A stretch of DNA of 64,000 nt, from assembly GCA_945643635.1 (NCBI GenBank), contig CALZFC010000016.1, forward strand, positions 5,262,501-5,326,500, read 5' to 3'. Both the position numbers and the translations under genes were made by a program. Below are positions 46,336 to 58,903 of this stretch, one piece after another. The notes below the pieces were generated by a model, which was not told the DNA's origin, made no database searches, and saw only the letters and a program-made list of their open reading frames with translations. The stretch's first letter is position 1; each line of letters starts with the position of its first letter. This stretch comes from Allodiplogaster sudhausi. Taxonomy: Eukaryota; Nematoda; Chromadorea; Rhabditida; Diplogasteridae.

Positions 46336-46469
46336 GTGAACACATTGAAATATATAGAAGACAAATTTGATTAAAAAATTCTAAGTCCACAAGCTCTCAC
46401 CCGGCATCAGAATAAATTTTTTACATGTAAATTATCAAGTGTGAATATCCAAAAGTATAGCAAAACATT

Positions 46470-46548
46470 TGCACCATGTGGGGTTCGAACCGGCGGCTCT
46501 CAAGACTACAGGCGAGCGCGTAACCTACTACACTGCGCAAGCCACTTC
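46470..46548 (-). tRNA. tRNA-like sequence (tRNA pseudogene or tRNA-derived SINE head)
   Basis: The minus strand has a perfect B-box GGTTCGAACCC (46481-46491), and upstream GTGGCTTGCGCAGTGTAGTA with GGTTACGCGC resembling an A-box and D-arm. The anticodon stem is poorly paired and the acceptor ends do not pair well, so a functional tRNA is unlikely. Confidence 0.35.
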
Positions 46549-46599
46549 TTTTGCCTCAAGCAAGATACTGACAATGGCAAACATTGGGTTAGCAACCGA

Positions 46600-47660
46600 C
46601 ATCCTCAATTTATGATAATTTTTAAAAATCAATATAAAATCGCCAGAGGCTATTTAGGAAAAATTGAAAATGCCAGCATCCTTTTTTCGACCGTAGTAAT
46701 CAATCGGGACAGGTGCGATCAAAATCGCCACCTTACGATTAGATGGTTCCCTTGTAAGATATATAAAATACGACAAAAAATAAATAAGACAAAAAATTAA
46801 AAGCAAAAATCAGCTTCTGAGTGTATGAGAAACTAGAGAAACATAGAAAGAAATAAAAAGGATCTACAGGACGAAATATTTAAAAATGAAATTCTGTCAA
46901 TATTTGTATGCCATAAACGTTTTCTAAATTTCGTTTAATCGACGCCCCGGAAAGATCCGAACATACAGGTCGATCGCTCGTTTTAAATGTAAGTTCATTG
47001 CGGATGAAAACCACCTGGCCAAATAATTAAATAATTTTTATCAAGCGATTCGATTCTGTGCGCTGTAAAATTCTACATGATTTCCATGTTTTATTTTCGT
47101 AATAACTACTGTTGCAGAAAACTATTAGTGACATATTTTTATTATAGAAAACAATGCGTAATCATATTTAAAAGCATGTTTTATGCAGGATAGAGTAATT
47201 TACTGCCTGCGGCGGGTAGTCAGATTCTTGCGTTTCTTGAATGAATTCTTGGTTTGTTGGGTTCTGTCATATAGGAATCTTGTATTTTATGTTAATTTTT
47301 ATTTAGTTGATCTACTGTTCAGTTTAAACAGCACGAGAGAATATGAAAGAATTACATACAAAAACTCGGAAGCCAAGATCGCCGGCATTTATAAGGTGAG
47401 GAAATGAAGAAGGGACATTGCATTTTTTTTATTTTTTAAACTAAAAGCAGCGCTCAACATCCTCATGTAAGCCTTTTCTTTGATATGCGTACGCACTTTG
47501 ATAATAATTTGTTTTTCAAGATCCTATCGTTTAAGCAACTCCCTCATTTGTACATTTAGGTTCATCTCTCATGAAAACCACCAGGCCAATTTAGTTATAT
47601 TAATTTGTATAAAACGATTTGCGCTGCAAAATTACGACGCCTTCCTGGTTATTTATTCGT
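46600..47660. other. AT-rich spacer with family motif copies
   Basis: Inverted GAAAACCACCTGGCCAAATA motif near 47005 and another near 47575. An exon-like NSEAKIAGIYK segment before a GTGAGG donor at 47360-47396 matches 45300-45335 and, inverted, 50180-50215. No assembled gene. Confidence 0.4.
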
Positions 47661-48600
47661 AATATCGTAGTGAGGTGGACATCCATTCTATGAACGAAAA
47701 CGTTGAGGTCAAACTAAAAGTTCTTTGTAGTTATTGAAATCTTCTTTTTTTCTAATAAGTTGTAGTTAACCATATTTAAAAAAAAGAATGAGAAGGAGAG
47801 GAATCAAAAACTAAAAGTTCTCTGTATTCAAACGGATGTCCACTTCGTTTGATATCTGCAAAAAAAATATTACAAATAGTTATCAGCAACAGGAGATCGA
47901 TTAGGTTAATAAAAATTAATTAATTATATGGAATGGTGGTTTTCATACATTACGAACCAATATGTAAAATTAGCGATTGAATTGAACGATCGATCTTGAG
48001 GTGACGGGAAAATTAATTCTATTCTACATACATACATAATATATCGCTACAACTACAGAGATAAATCTTACGAAGAAAACGAAAGAATTTTGATTTAAAA
48101 AAAAAGAAGTGAAACTTCTTCGTCGGATAAGTCCGCTAACATCGACGAATGGATGTCCCTTCTGAATCTTGCATACACTTATACGTCTCGGTGAGTTGAA
48201 TATCAGCAGGGCCGGCAAGAACGACTCGCTTCACGAAAACTTTTTCAACTACGACAAATCTGTCGAATTTGGCGATTTCATTCTTATTCTGTTTGTAATA
48301 AATTAGGAACTGTTGCCCGAATTTGTCATTGAAAATTACCATTTTATTTTGAATCGACGGAAGTTGACTTCCGTATCAGCGACACTTCAGCAGGCATGCG
48401 GTTTTGTCACTCGAATCTAGACAACAGACTCTCTCCCTCATTGTATGTATCTACCCTACTGTCTGTTTCTCTTTCTCCTTCTCTCTCTCGTTCCTTCTCT
48501 CACTCTCATTCTGTTTACTCCCAAATCTCTCACTCTCTCTCTCTTTCTCTCATTCTCTTTCTCTCTGATCACTCTGGAGACTGGAGACCCCGAGAGCTCT
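47660..48600 (-). pseudogene. decayed gene-family unit, paralogous to 41730-42480
   Basis: Same order of boxes as the 41.7-42.5 kb unit. The exon copy on the minus strand reads VKRVVLAGPADIQLTETYK then shifts frame before IQKGHPFVD. Ends in a CT tract at 48425-48575. Confidence 0.5.
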
Positions 48601-48699
48601 GCGCCGACAGAAGAATGAGCAGGGCGGCCTCGATGTAAGGAGTGGAAGACAAGGATATCAAAGCGTAGGAATCAAAACTGTAAGTTCTCGCTCTTATTG

Positions 48700-49200
48700 T
48701 TAGAACGGATGTTAAATTCGTTTCGTATCTGCAAAATAAAAGATATTACGTATAGTAATTAGGATCAAAAAAATGGTATGTAAGCATGATTTTCTGTAAT
48801 AGTAATCATTACTAATAGTTATTTGCAATAATAGATATTACTAATACAAAACGATGAAAATTTAAAATTTTCAACGGCGCAAGCAATCAAATGAGTGAAT
48901 AAAAATAATAAATTATTTGGCCTGGTGGTTTTCATTCACTATGAACCTATATGAAGAACGAGCGATTAAGCTCGACGCTGAGTTGTTGAACTGGTAATTG
49001 TATACATAGAAGTGATTCGAACAAAACTAACAAATGTATTTAGGAAAAAAGTAAATAACACCTTTTTTGCTGGAAAAAATGCATTAGCCTGCTGACATGA
49101 ACAAGTGGCTGTTCCTTCTCGGGCGAGTTGAATATCAGCTGGGCCTGCAAGAACGACTTGCCTCACAGGAGCTCCTTCGACAACAACGAACCTGTAAAAT
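48700..49200 (-). pseudogene. family unit with exon copy
   Basis: Motif copy TTATTTGGCCTGGTGGTTTT at 48912. The minus-strand exon after AATTTTACAG (49195 downwards) reads FVVVEGAPVRQVVLAGPADI then QLAREGTATC, with a GTCAGC donor. Confidence 0.4.
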
Positions 49201-50270
49201 TTAATTTGTATTATTTGTTTTCTAATGAATTAATAATCGTTACACGAAGTTTTCTTGAAATAGTCCTTTTTTGTCTAAATCGAGACAAAAAATACGGCCT
49301 TTGAATTGCTACTTATGTACATACATACAAGTCAGATAGAGAAAGCAGAAAAAATAAGGTTAAAGCTGATAATTAGAGGAAGAGAGGCCGACAGAATTAA
49401 AGTGCAAGGAATTTTAATAGATAAAAAACATTACTAAAAACTGCGTAACTTCAAAGTCTGCAATAAAAGCTATTACGAATAATTATCTGGAAATAAAAGA
49501 TATATAAATAGTATTGTACCGGAGAAACTTTGAAAAATTTACAGTGCAAACAGAGCAGTCGCTGGGTAAAAATTTAAAATAAATTATTTGGCATGGTGGT
49601 TTTCGTGCGCATTGGCCCTAGATGTGCAAACGGGCGATTAAACATGATGGTGGAAGATCAGTCCTTTGCTTATAAATAAATAAATGACATCCAACCTCTT
49701 AGAGAAGCACAAGTCGGAGTGGTTCTTAGGTCGAGCGAAGTTTAGCGATCGACGGTTCCTTCGAAGCCGTCATTGGAGCCGTATAATCTCGAGCCTCGAG
49801 TCAACGTCAGAATAAAATAACACCTTCTCATGAAATTGCTAACTAACAAAACATTAGCAAATAACAATGGTAAATCGAATGACTGTTCATTAGACACCAT
49901 CCCCCTCAAAGCAACAATAGTTTTTGTTCTGTATTTACCTGCTTCGCAAGAACAATGATTAAAAGAGGAAACAATTACATAAAAATATCATAGAAAAGAA
50001 GTCCAAAATCATAGAACATCAAGAGGTTGAAGAGTCCTTTTTTGTAAAAAAAAATATATATATACATATATTTCACATAGCATTTGGAAATACTTTTCGC
50101 CTAACCGGCGGCCTCTATTCTTCAGTCGACTCATACTCTCCCTATTTTTCCTTTTCCATTTCTTCAACTGAGCAATGATTGCGATCTTGGCTTCCGGACG
50201 CTTCTTTATTCATAAGTTTACAATGATCAGTAGACTAACTAAAAAATGATTATAAAAAATTCCAGTATGA
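49200..50270. other. AT-rich spacer
   Basis: One more GGTGGTTTTCGTGCGCA motif copy near 49596 and a short open segment near 49700-49790 (HKSEWFLGRAKFSDRRFLRS). No gene assembled. Confidence 0.4.
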
Positions 50271-50537
50271 ATGGAACCCAGGGAACCAAATACAGTCAAT
50301 GGAACATATGAAGTTGACTACCCGCCGCAGGCATTAAGTCACTGTGTCTTGCAAATAAACACAAACACAAATACGCTTATTGCTAGCAGAATTCCTATGA
50401 TGCACCTAGATTTTAAAGTTCTCGGTTTTATAAAGAAGTCATGGAAAACATATTTTGAAAACAAAAAGGAAAATACAAACTCCTCTGTCATCATCCTGGA
50501 AAAGCTGTCGTTCCAGAATGACCTCGAGCCAGCCTAG
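50271..50537. pseudogene. exon-like pair, probably minus-strand family exons
   Basis: The plus-strand open frame here overlaps a minus-strand segment EVILERQLFQDDDRGVCIF (50534-50478). It matches 54864-54810 (EIILERQLSQDDGRG)-type sequence with mostly third-position changes, favouring the minus strand as the original coding strand. A broken third copy is at 53640-53585. Confidence 0.35.
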
Positions 50538-50914
50538 AATATTATTATGTCCTGCAAATAACATTAGTAAATCACATGGCATGAGTAATTGACATTTATG
50601 AAACGAACATGCTTCCAAATCAAGGCAAAGGTAGATAGGATCAACATTTTCATGATTTGTTGTAATTCCTGGTGTACAATGACATGCAAATCACCTGCGT
50701 GACTATGAACAGAGACAATAAAGAAAAAAGAAGTTTTTACTACTTAATTAGTTTTGCTAAAAAAAAGATTATTATAATTTTCTAAAATGAACAAAAAGTT
50801 AAATTCCATCGAAAGCCTTGACCTTGCCGTCGGTCGTCCTTCAATGCCTCAGGCATAAGGAGGAAGTGCGAGTGCGTTGATGTTGACGACTTCAGTTGAC
50901 GGCGACGGCGAATC

Positions 50915-51060
50915 ATCAGAGAGAGAGAGAGAGAGTGAGGTTGAGAGAATGAGACAAAGAAGAGAGAGAGAAAGAAAGATGGAATGAGAAAAGGGATGCG
51001 AATGAGAGTGAGAGGGAGAAAGATTCAGAGAATGAGGGTAGAGAGACTCAGAATGAGACG
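50915..51060. repeat. GA tract
   Basis: Imperfect GAGAGAGAATGAG run. Confidence 0.85.
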
Positions 51061-51705
51061 AGGACAGAAATTACGTACATATTTAATTAATACAATGCTG
51101 AGTATTTTATAGAATGAAGAAAAATGTTATACGTAAATAAATGAATAAAATAAGGCATTAGCCAAAAATAGTACATGCGAACAATCAGCAGTTCTTAAAA
51201 AAAGGAATGAACGTATTAGGAAGTGATTTATTAATGAAATTTAATAAAAACAATTTTTAAATTATGCACAGGAATAAAACGTCAATGTTCTCGATCTTAT
51301 CACGGATGTCCACTTCGTTTGTAGTCTGGAAATACAAGATATTACGGATAGTTATCTGAAAATAAAAAATAGGTATATTACTAATATAAAACTTGGAAAT
51401 CATGTGTTCATGAAAATTACATCGCCAGCAAAACAATTAGTTAATAAAACAATATAAATTATTTGGCCCGGTAGTTTAAATGCACTACGACTCTATGTAT
51501 AGACGAACCATCGAAATCAAGCAATGGTTTCGCTCAACGCTTTGAAATAAATTATTTAAATAAATCAGCAATTTAAGATAACAAGATAGTTTTAATGAAT
51601 AATAATGCGCATGTTTTGTTGGAAATAACAGATAAGATCGCTAAAATCACCGAATGACTGTCCTTTCTCGAGAGTGTAAAACCTCATTGTGCTATGTCAT
51701 AGCCA
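51061..51705. other. AT-rich family-unit flank
   Basis: ACGGATGTCCACTTCGTTTG box at 51302 and motif copy TTATTTGGCCCGGTAGTTT at 51459. The adjoining exon copy is split by the hAT element. Confidence 0.4.
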
Positions 51706-51713
51706 GAGGTGCA

Positions 51714-52175
51714 AAGTGGCCGGCCCGGCCCGGCCCGGCCCGTAGGGCCGGCCGCCCAACTTTCCAGGGCCCGGGGCCGGGCCGGGCCGGTCCCAAAAAA
51801 AGTAGGACCGGCCCGCAGGCCCGATTGAGCTCGATAAGCACACAATGTCGTCCAGTCAAGACGACTAGTGGCATTATTAAGTGCAAAACTTTCTTCATTT
51901 GTTCATTTTTCCCCCAAAAACTATTTCTTCTATACATTAAAATGAATGTTCGTAACACGAGCATGAAAATTCTGAATTTCAAAACACATTGTAACTCGTC
52001 GGACTTTCCCCCCCCCCCCCAGAATTTTTGAAAATCGGGCTCAAACGGGCCCACGGGCCGGGCCAGGCCTTGCCCAAAATTCAAGGGCCCGGAAATGGAT
52101 CGGGCCGGGCTGGCCGAGTCCTTGGGCCCAAAGAGCCGGGCCGGCCCAAAATTTTTGGGTCCGCTAGCACCTGTG
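51714..52175. mobile_element. hAT-type non-autonomous element, GGCCC-rich, copy 2
   Basis: A 462-base relative of 29663-30139 in inverted orientation, bounded by CAGAGGTGC and GCACCTGTG, with a perfect 8-bp duplication GTCATAGC at 51706-51713 and 52176-52183. It shares the AGTCGTCTTGACTGGACGAC-type central block and GGCCCG arms, but is more diverged. Confidence 0.9.
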
Positions 52176-52183
52176 GTCATAGC

Positions 52184-53880
52184 ACGGAAGTGCACTTCTT
52201 TTGATATCTGTAATACAAGATATTACGAATAGTTATCTGAAATAAGAGATGATACGAATAATGATTTGCAATGAAAAATTATAACAATAATATAAAAATA
52301 GAAAAACATGCATATAATTTAATAGCGCCAATAAAAAAGAAAAACACAATAAGAATAAACGTATAATTTGGCCCGGTGGTTTACAAGCGCAACGGCTCAA
52401 TGCATAAGCGAGCGATCAAAACTCAGCGATGGATTGAGCTTCCCTCCCGCATATAAAAAAATTATTCGAAATTATACGATAAATTTTTGAGAATTTGTTG
52501 TTGTTGTGGAACAATCTTGGACGATGAAATCGTGGTAGGCATTTATATTTTAAAACAAACCTTAATTGCGCAAGCATGTTTGGATATATGGCGATAAGTA
52601 GTCATGATAATTATTCGAACAAACAGCCAATTTCAAATGGCGTGAAATAAGTACGCAATAAACCGTTCCTTTTGGTTGTTAGAAAAAAAACGGATAAAAT
52701 CAGTAAGATCATTGAATTTCTGTTCTTTATTGATAATGTATGTCTGGGTGACTTGAATATCAGCGGGGCTAGCAAGAACGACTCGCTTCACGAGAGCTCC
52801 TTCGATTACGACGAATATCACTTTCCCCAATAAATTAGGAACCGCTACCCGAACTAATCGTTGAAAAAATAAATGTTTTTTAAAGTAAATAAATATCTAT
52901 AACCCTATACGATGCTAGCACAAAAATAAAATAGTAATAAAAACAGTAAAAAATCACAAAATAAATATCGATTGAATTCGGTAAAATTGAGACGCTGTCG
53001 AAGTTGAGTGCATTGTTCATCCCAATAACGAAGACGCTAATAAGAAGTGATTTGTCATCTTAAACCGCATGTTTCTGTTTGATATCAAATATTCGCTTGA
53101 GCATTCATAAATAAGAAAGTTGCATGCTAAGCAACAAAAAAAAATAGAATTCTTTCAAAATGTATGCTCTCTCTTTTTGTAATCTACCACACAAACACTG
53201 TCTGATAATCTCCAATTGTTGGTCTGTCCAAATTATCTTATTCATATTCTCAAGTGCACTGAACAGAAAATGGACTAAAATATATTCCTAGAATACATTA
53301 TTCCTCCATGAACAGAAACCAGTAATATACACTCCAGAAAAAATTAACCTGATTACCCGCCACTGGCAGTAAGTGACAGGTATCTTGCATAAAACATGCT
53401 TATAAATGTGCTCAGAAGAGCTAGCTTTGTTAAAAAAGAAACCACTTTTTTCTTAATATTTTCTTAAATAAGAATCTAAGATACAGGAAATAGGCAAAAA
53501 AGTTAATAAGTCAAAACATTACAAGCACATATTATTGAGCCTCCGAGTGCGAATACTTAGAAGAAGAAAAAAAAATGGTCGACAGAAGACCCTCTTCCAT
53601 CATCTTGGAAAAGCCGTCACTTCAGAATAACCTCGTGCCAACCAAGGAAACATAACATTAACGACTAACATTGCTAACATTAAACGAGCATAATTAAATT
53701 GCAAGTAGCATTCTACCCGGACGGATCATCTTTAATGCCTGATATGTTATAATTTGTTGAGTACAATCACAAGCAAAGCGCCTGCGTGGCCGATCACAGA
53801 GAATTGGAGAAAAATTTCAGAGAATCTTGCCAAGACCAAAATATGCATGTAATAAAATTGTATCTTTTAACGATAATAAT
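52184..53880. pseudogene. further decayed family units
   Basis: GATATCTGTAATACAAGATA box, motif copy AATTTGGCCCGGTGGTTTAC (52366), a minus-strand exon copy at 52690-52820 (EGALVKRVVLASPADIQVTQ), a GATTACCCGCC box at 53351 and a broken ILERQ-type exon at 53585-53640. No intact gene. Confidence 0.4.
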
Positions 53881-54470
53881 TAGAGTACCGCCCACGAGCC
53901 AGGGAAAAAAGAGAGAGAGAGAGAGATAGAGAGAGAAAGAGGGAAAAGTAGACGCATAAAACGAGCATAATTAAACAGATTTCCCCGACGGATCATCTTT
54001 AATGCCTGATATGTTTTAATTTGTTGTGTACAATCACAAGCAAAGCGCCGGGGGGGGGGGGGGAGGGGCGGGCGATAACAGAGACTTTGGAGAACAATTT
54101 CAGAGAATCCTGCCAAGTCTAAAATATGCTTCTAATGCAATTGTATCTTTTTATAATTACAGTACCGCCCACGAGCCAGGGGATAAGGCTCATGTGGCCC
54201 GAGCCGCAACGTGCCAAGATCAATTAAAAATCGTAGAAAATTATTCAAAGGATGTTGCAAGTGTTTTTGACTTCAGAAATCATTCGTGCATCCATGACTG
54301 AAAATTACTCACAATTCAGAGGCTCGTAACGGCTCTGGCGGTTTCGTCTGTCTCTCTCTCTCTCGCGTATCTCTCTCGCTCTTTTTCTCTCTCCCTCTCG
54401 TCATCCCTCTCCCTCCCTCCCTCTCTCTCTCTCTCTTTCTCTCTCTCTGCTTTATGATATGTTCGATTAA
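53881..54470. other. short local duplication and CT tract
   Basis: A block including ACGGATCATCTTTAATGCCT and GTACCGCCCACGAGCCAGGG occurs twice (53720-53915 and 53988-54182). A 13-base G run is at 54050. A CT tract lies at 54340-54450. Confidence 0.6.
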
Positions 54471-54559
54471 AGGTTCCTAGCCCATGAGACAAAAATAAAT
54501 AGCAATCAGAATGATATGTTCGGATAACAGTTCCAAATTTATTATAAATATAATAAATA

Positions 54560-54680
54560 TAAAAACGCCAAAATTAGATAGATTCCTCGTATTCGAAGGA
54601 GCTCATTCTTGCCGGCCCTTCTGATATTCAACTCACCCAGACTTACACGAGCGAAAATGACTGCGATTTGTTGATGTTTG
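54560..54680 (+). pseudogene. family exon copy with internal deletion
   Basis: After AATTAGATAG the exon start is present, about 14 bases of the ALVKRV part are missing, then CTGATATTCAACTCACCCAG continues. The frame is broken. Confidence 0.45.
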
Positions 54681-57474
54681 CGGTTCACAAAACATATTTA
54701 CTCCGATATTGATTTAATTCGCATAAAATTCACTGTTTTATAAAGAACTCATATAGAGTTTAATTTTAATTTTAAAAATACAACCACACACATATGTAAC
54801 TAATTATGCATCGCCTCTTCCGTCATCCTGGGATAGCTGCCGCTCCAGAATAATCTCGAGCAATAACAGCTTTTGTACATGTGAAACTCATGCGAAACTC
54901 GAACAAAGCTTAATTCAAATTATAGTCAAGCGAGAAGAAAATCACACACAGAAAAAAATGTGACGCACATTTAATGTTCCATCCAAAATTGTGACCAAAA
55001 ATGTGACACGCAAGCGGCCGCCGAAGAGAATTGTGACACCGGATGTCACATTTTGGTGGCAAAAGGGGACGAGGCGGTGCGAGAACAGAAAATGTGACAT
55101 TGTACCACTTTCGACCATGTTTAAAAAAATATTCGGAATCATCATTTAAACGGAACGTTTAATTTTCAAAAGAAAATCTCTGGATAACAAACACTTAAAA
55201 CTTATCCTTTTTTTATTTCATGTTTGTAGTATTAAATAGCTTTGTGAGATGATATTTATGACGTGTAAGCGTTGCTATTATGCTCTTTTGTTTCAGTTAG
55301 AAAGCGGGAGTCGTCCCGGGCCGCGTAGGCAGCCGAAGCTACTCTTTGCGCTCGCGAGGGATGACTGGAGACTCTTCTTCTAATAGTAAGTAATTGAAAC
55401 GTTCAACTTATTCATCCCGCTTCTGGGAGTAAAAAGCTGATTTGTTAATGATGATTCATGCAAGTTTCTGTTGCAATTTTTATGCCTTATTGCTTTTGTC
55501 ATTCCTTTTTCACGAATGTGTATTAACATTAACATTATTAAATATGCTGAATATGCAACGTTGTTCTTTTATTATCAGGCTCGTTGTTCTTCTCTACGAT
55601 TGCTGGAGCGAGATAGCGCAGCGTCGCGCACAGCAAGATCAACTTCTTTTGACATCCGAGTGGTTTGCTTTTAATTCTTTTCTTCATAAGTGGATCCATC
55701 TTCATAACTGATGCTATCATTCTTCCCAACGAATTTAAATATTTAATATGTTTTCTCTTTATTGGTACATTAACTATCGTTTATATTTCATGTTGAAATT
55801 CGCATACTTATTTCAGCAATTTTATATTTACTTTTCTTGCCGTATCCACCCAACAACCGCGCACCGTGCAGCTTCATCGCTTAAGCTTCTGCATTTTTGT
55901 CCAGGTACGATAACTTTACAGACTCACAACTTTGACTTTTAAATAAGTTTCGTTCGTTTATTTTTCTTTAAGAGTACAAATAAATCATTTTCCCACACAT
56001 TGAAAAGTTTGTTTCGAACATTTTTTTCTTTGTTCATTTGTTATTAACTCTTCCCCATTTATTATTTTTCTTAACCATTAAAGCAGGATAATACTATTCA
56101 AAAGATTTTAAATTTAAATAATGCTTTGTTTAGAAAATCGTTTCGCACTGTTCCCCTGCTTTCCAAGAATTACCGTAATCAAACCAACTTTGTACAACTT
56201 ATTAAACATAAGCGAAACTGTTCTTTTCTTATTTCTATTACAAAGCGGTTCTTTTCGATGCTTGTTTCTTCTGTTTTCTAAGAAGTACCGTAACCCAACT
56301 CGCTGTGTTGATTTGATTGAGAATAAGCGAGTGTGTTCTTAGCCAAAAGGCATTATTAGAATTTTTTTTACATCTTTTTTGATTTACATGAACTACCGTA
56401 ACCCAATCCAGACGTTATGATTTCAGAGTAGGATAATATAACTCAAATAAATTTAAATATAAATTATGCTTTGTTTAACTAATCGTTTATTATACTTTGA
56501 GTCTTCTAAAAATCAATTCCGCCGCATTGAAAAGCCTTTTTCTTTGTCTTAGGTTAGTACCTATTCCCTAGTAAAATACACTTTTTAAAGCTTTCAGAGT
56601 TGGATAAATGAAATTCAAAGAATTTTTAAAGTAACTTATGCTTGGTTTAGACAATCGGTGCGCACTCTTCTCCTGCTTTGCCTGACGTATCTGCTCAACC
56701 ACCGCTGAACATCACTTCGCTTCATGAGCTGCTGAAGATTTGCGAAGGTACGATAAGTTTAGAGAATGTAAACTTATAACTTTTGACTTTTAATTGTATT
56801 CTGGGGTATTTATTTTTCTCCCATTCATGGGAAACTGTTTTTTTTCATGAGAGTTGCCCAGAACCGTAACCTTACGAAATTTGAGCGAATTTATTCTGCG
56901 AATCCGTTCCAATGATTTATTCGAAATGGAAACTGATTATTTTCTGGACAGGTTTCATTTCTTAAAGGTACCGTATCCCAATCCGTTCTGTAACTAATTG
57001 AGAATAACCGAATGCGTTCCAATTCAAATGAGTTAGATTGTGAGTGGATTTTTTTCTGGACACCTTTATGTTTACTGTGAACTACCGTACCCGGTCGTTA
57101 CAACTGATTGAGAATAAGCGAATCGCTCCATTGTAAGGGTGTTATTTGAAAGTTTTACAAAGTATTTGTTTCTGGGCAACTCTTTTTTGTTCTATGACCT
57201 ACTGTAAGCCAACCCACTTGTTACAACTAATTGAGAATTAACGAATTGGTCATATGCAAATGTGTGACTTGTATTTACGATGTCTATTATTTGTTAAGTA
57301 TGTTATATGCTTAAGATTATTCACACAGAAAAATTCATTATTAAGACAAAACAATATAGTCATGGAAGAAAGTTTTAGACGAAAAAAGGAATGCAAGGCT
57401 GCAAGAAGGATAGAAAGAAAGAGAACATAGAAAGGCAAAATTAAACGTAAATAACTAATGAAAAAGAAGGAAAA

Positions 57475-58903
57475 GAAGGAGCAGACGTCTGCGAGGAGGA
57501 GCTTCCTACATTCCACCTCTTAAAACGACATTGTCAACATGCACATCTCGGCGAAATTCTTTATTTCTGTCGAGTCTGCTCATCTGAGTTCGGAAGATTT
57601 CAATCATGGCGTAAACACATGATCCAGCAACGTGAGTAGTAATTTATAGAAGTAATAACAGTACCTTACTTATAATTTTCAGATCCTGCTCTGATGAGGG
57701 GTATTTCTTCCGACAACAATGATAGCGATGATGCAATGGATTTGGATGTTGATGACAATGGCAACATGGATGCCTCGTCTCTTCAAGAGGATGTTGAGGA
57801 GTTGGACGGCGACATATCTGCAACTGAACTGGAGGAGGAGGACGATGAGAATGACGACTCGGAAGCGCTCGAAGCTGATGATCCGACCAACTTCTGCGAA
57901 ACGATTAGAGCCGAGATCCTCACCTCCACAAGCCGAATTGGAATAACAGAGTCGGAAACGGATAAAATGGTGGACCTGATTCGCCGAGTCGCTAAGAACG
58001 TTCGAGCCCTGAATGACTCCCATTTCGATCAGTTTATGGCGACACTTAACACCGTTGCTACTTCATACAGAAGAAAGGCTGCGCTTCGACAAGAACTGGA
58101 CTACATTGAACCTTTGCCTCGACAAATGGGGACGATGACTGTCCCCGTACGCGACTTGGATGGGAAGCAGAGTCGTGTCGATCGACCGTGCAAGTTCTAC
58201 ATTGTCCCACTGAAGGATTCGATAGAAGCGGCCTTTCGGAACGTGGAATTTCAACAGGTTTATCGCTATTTTGTGTTACATTGAAGCATATAGAATCCGT
58301 ATGCTTTTCAGGTGTTCGAAATGGAGCCATTCGGAAGTTGGAATTTCCTGTCTCCACTGGACGGGCAACGGTTTCGTGACGCTTCCTCCAGAACGAAGAA
58401 ACCACTACTTCCGATTGTGGTATACCTCGATGACGTTTGCCCTGGAAGTGGTCTACGAAAGGCGTCGTCTAACCACTGTCAAACCATGATGTTCTTCACT
58501 TTTTCCGGACTGAAACGGCATGCTTCGTGTCTACATAAGTGGAAGTAAGTGTCAAAATGCTAAAATAAAAAAAAAAGTTCTTCAAGCAAATGCTTTAGGT
58601 TTCTCTACGCGACATCGTACGGGTCTGATCACAAGGCTTACGGCTACAAGCCTCTTCTAGAAAGCTTCAAGGTGCCGTAATATATTTGAAGTAAAATATA
58701 TTTTAAAAAGCGTAAAAGATGTAAATAAAGATCAACAATTAGTTTAACTTCTTAGGTAGAGTTGAACTCACTCTACGAAAACGGAATCATGGTGTCGTGG
58801 AGAGGGCGAAGCGTTGTCGTCTACCCTTGGCTGCACTCGGTTCTTGGTGATAACCTGGCACTAAACCAAGTCCGCCAGATGCAGACGTGCTTTTCCGGAG
58901 GTT
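57475..58903 (+). pseudogene. truncated transposase gene
   Basis: Plus-strand exons match those of the long copy: the CEEELPTFHLLKRHCQHAH finger exon (57480-57631), the acidic exon (from 57683, nearly identical), the LPIVVYLDDVCPGSG exon, the KAYGYKPLLESFK exon and the start of the catalytic exon through SVLGDNLALNQVRQM. The reading then runs into unrelated sequence at the deletion junction, losing the HDLYEGE region. Confidence 0.85.
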
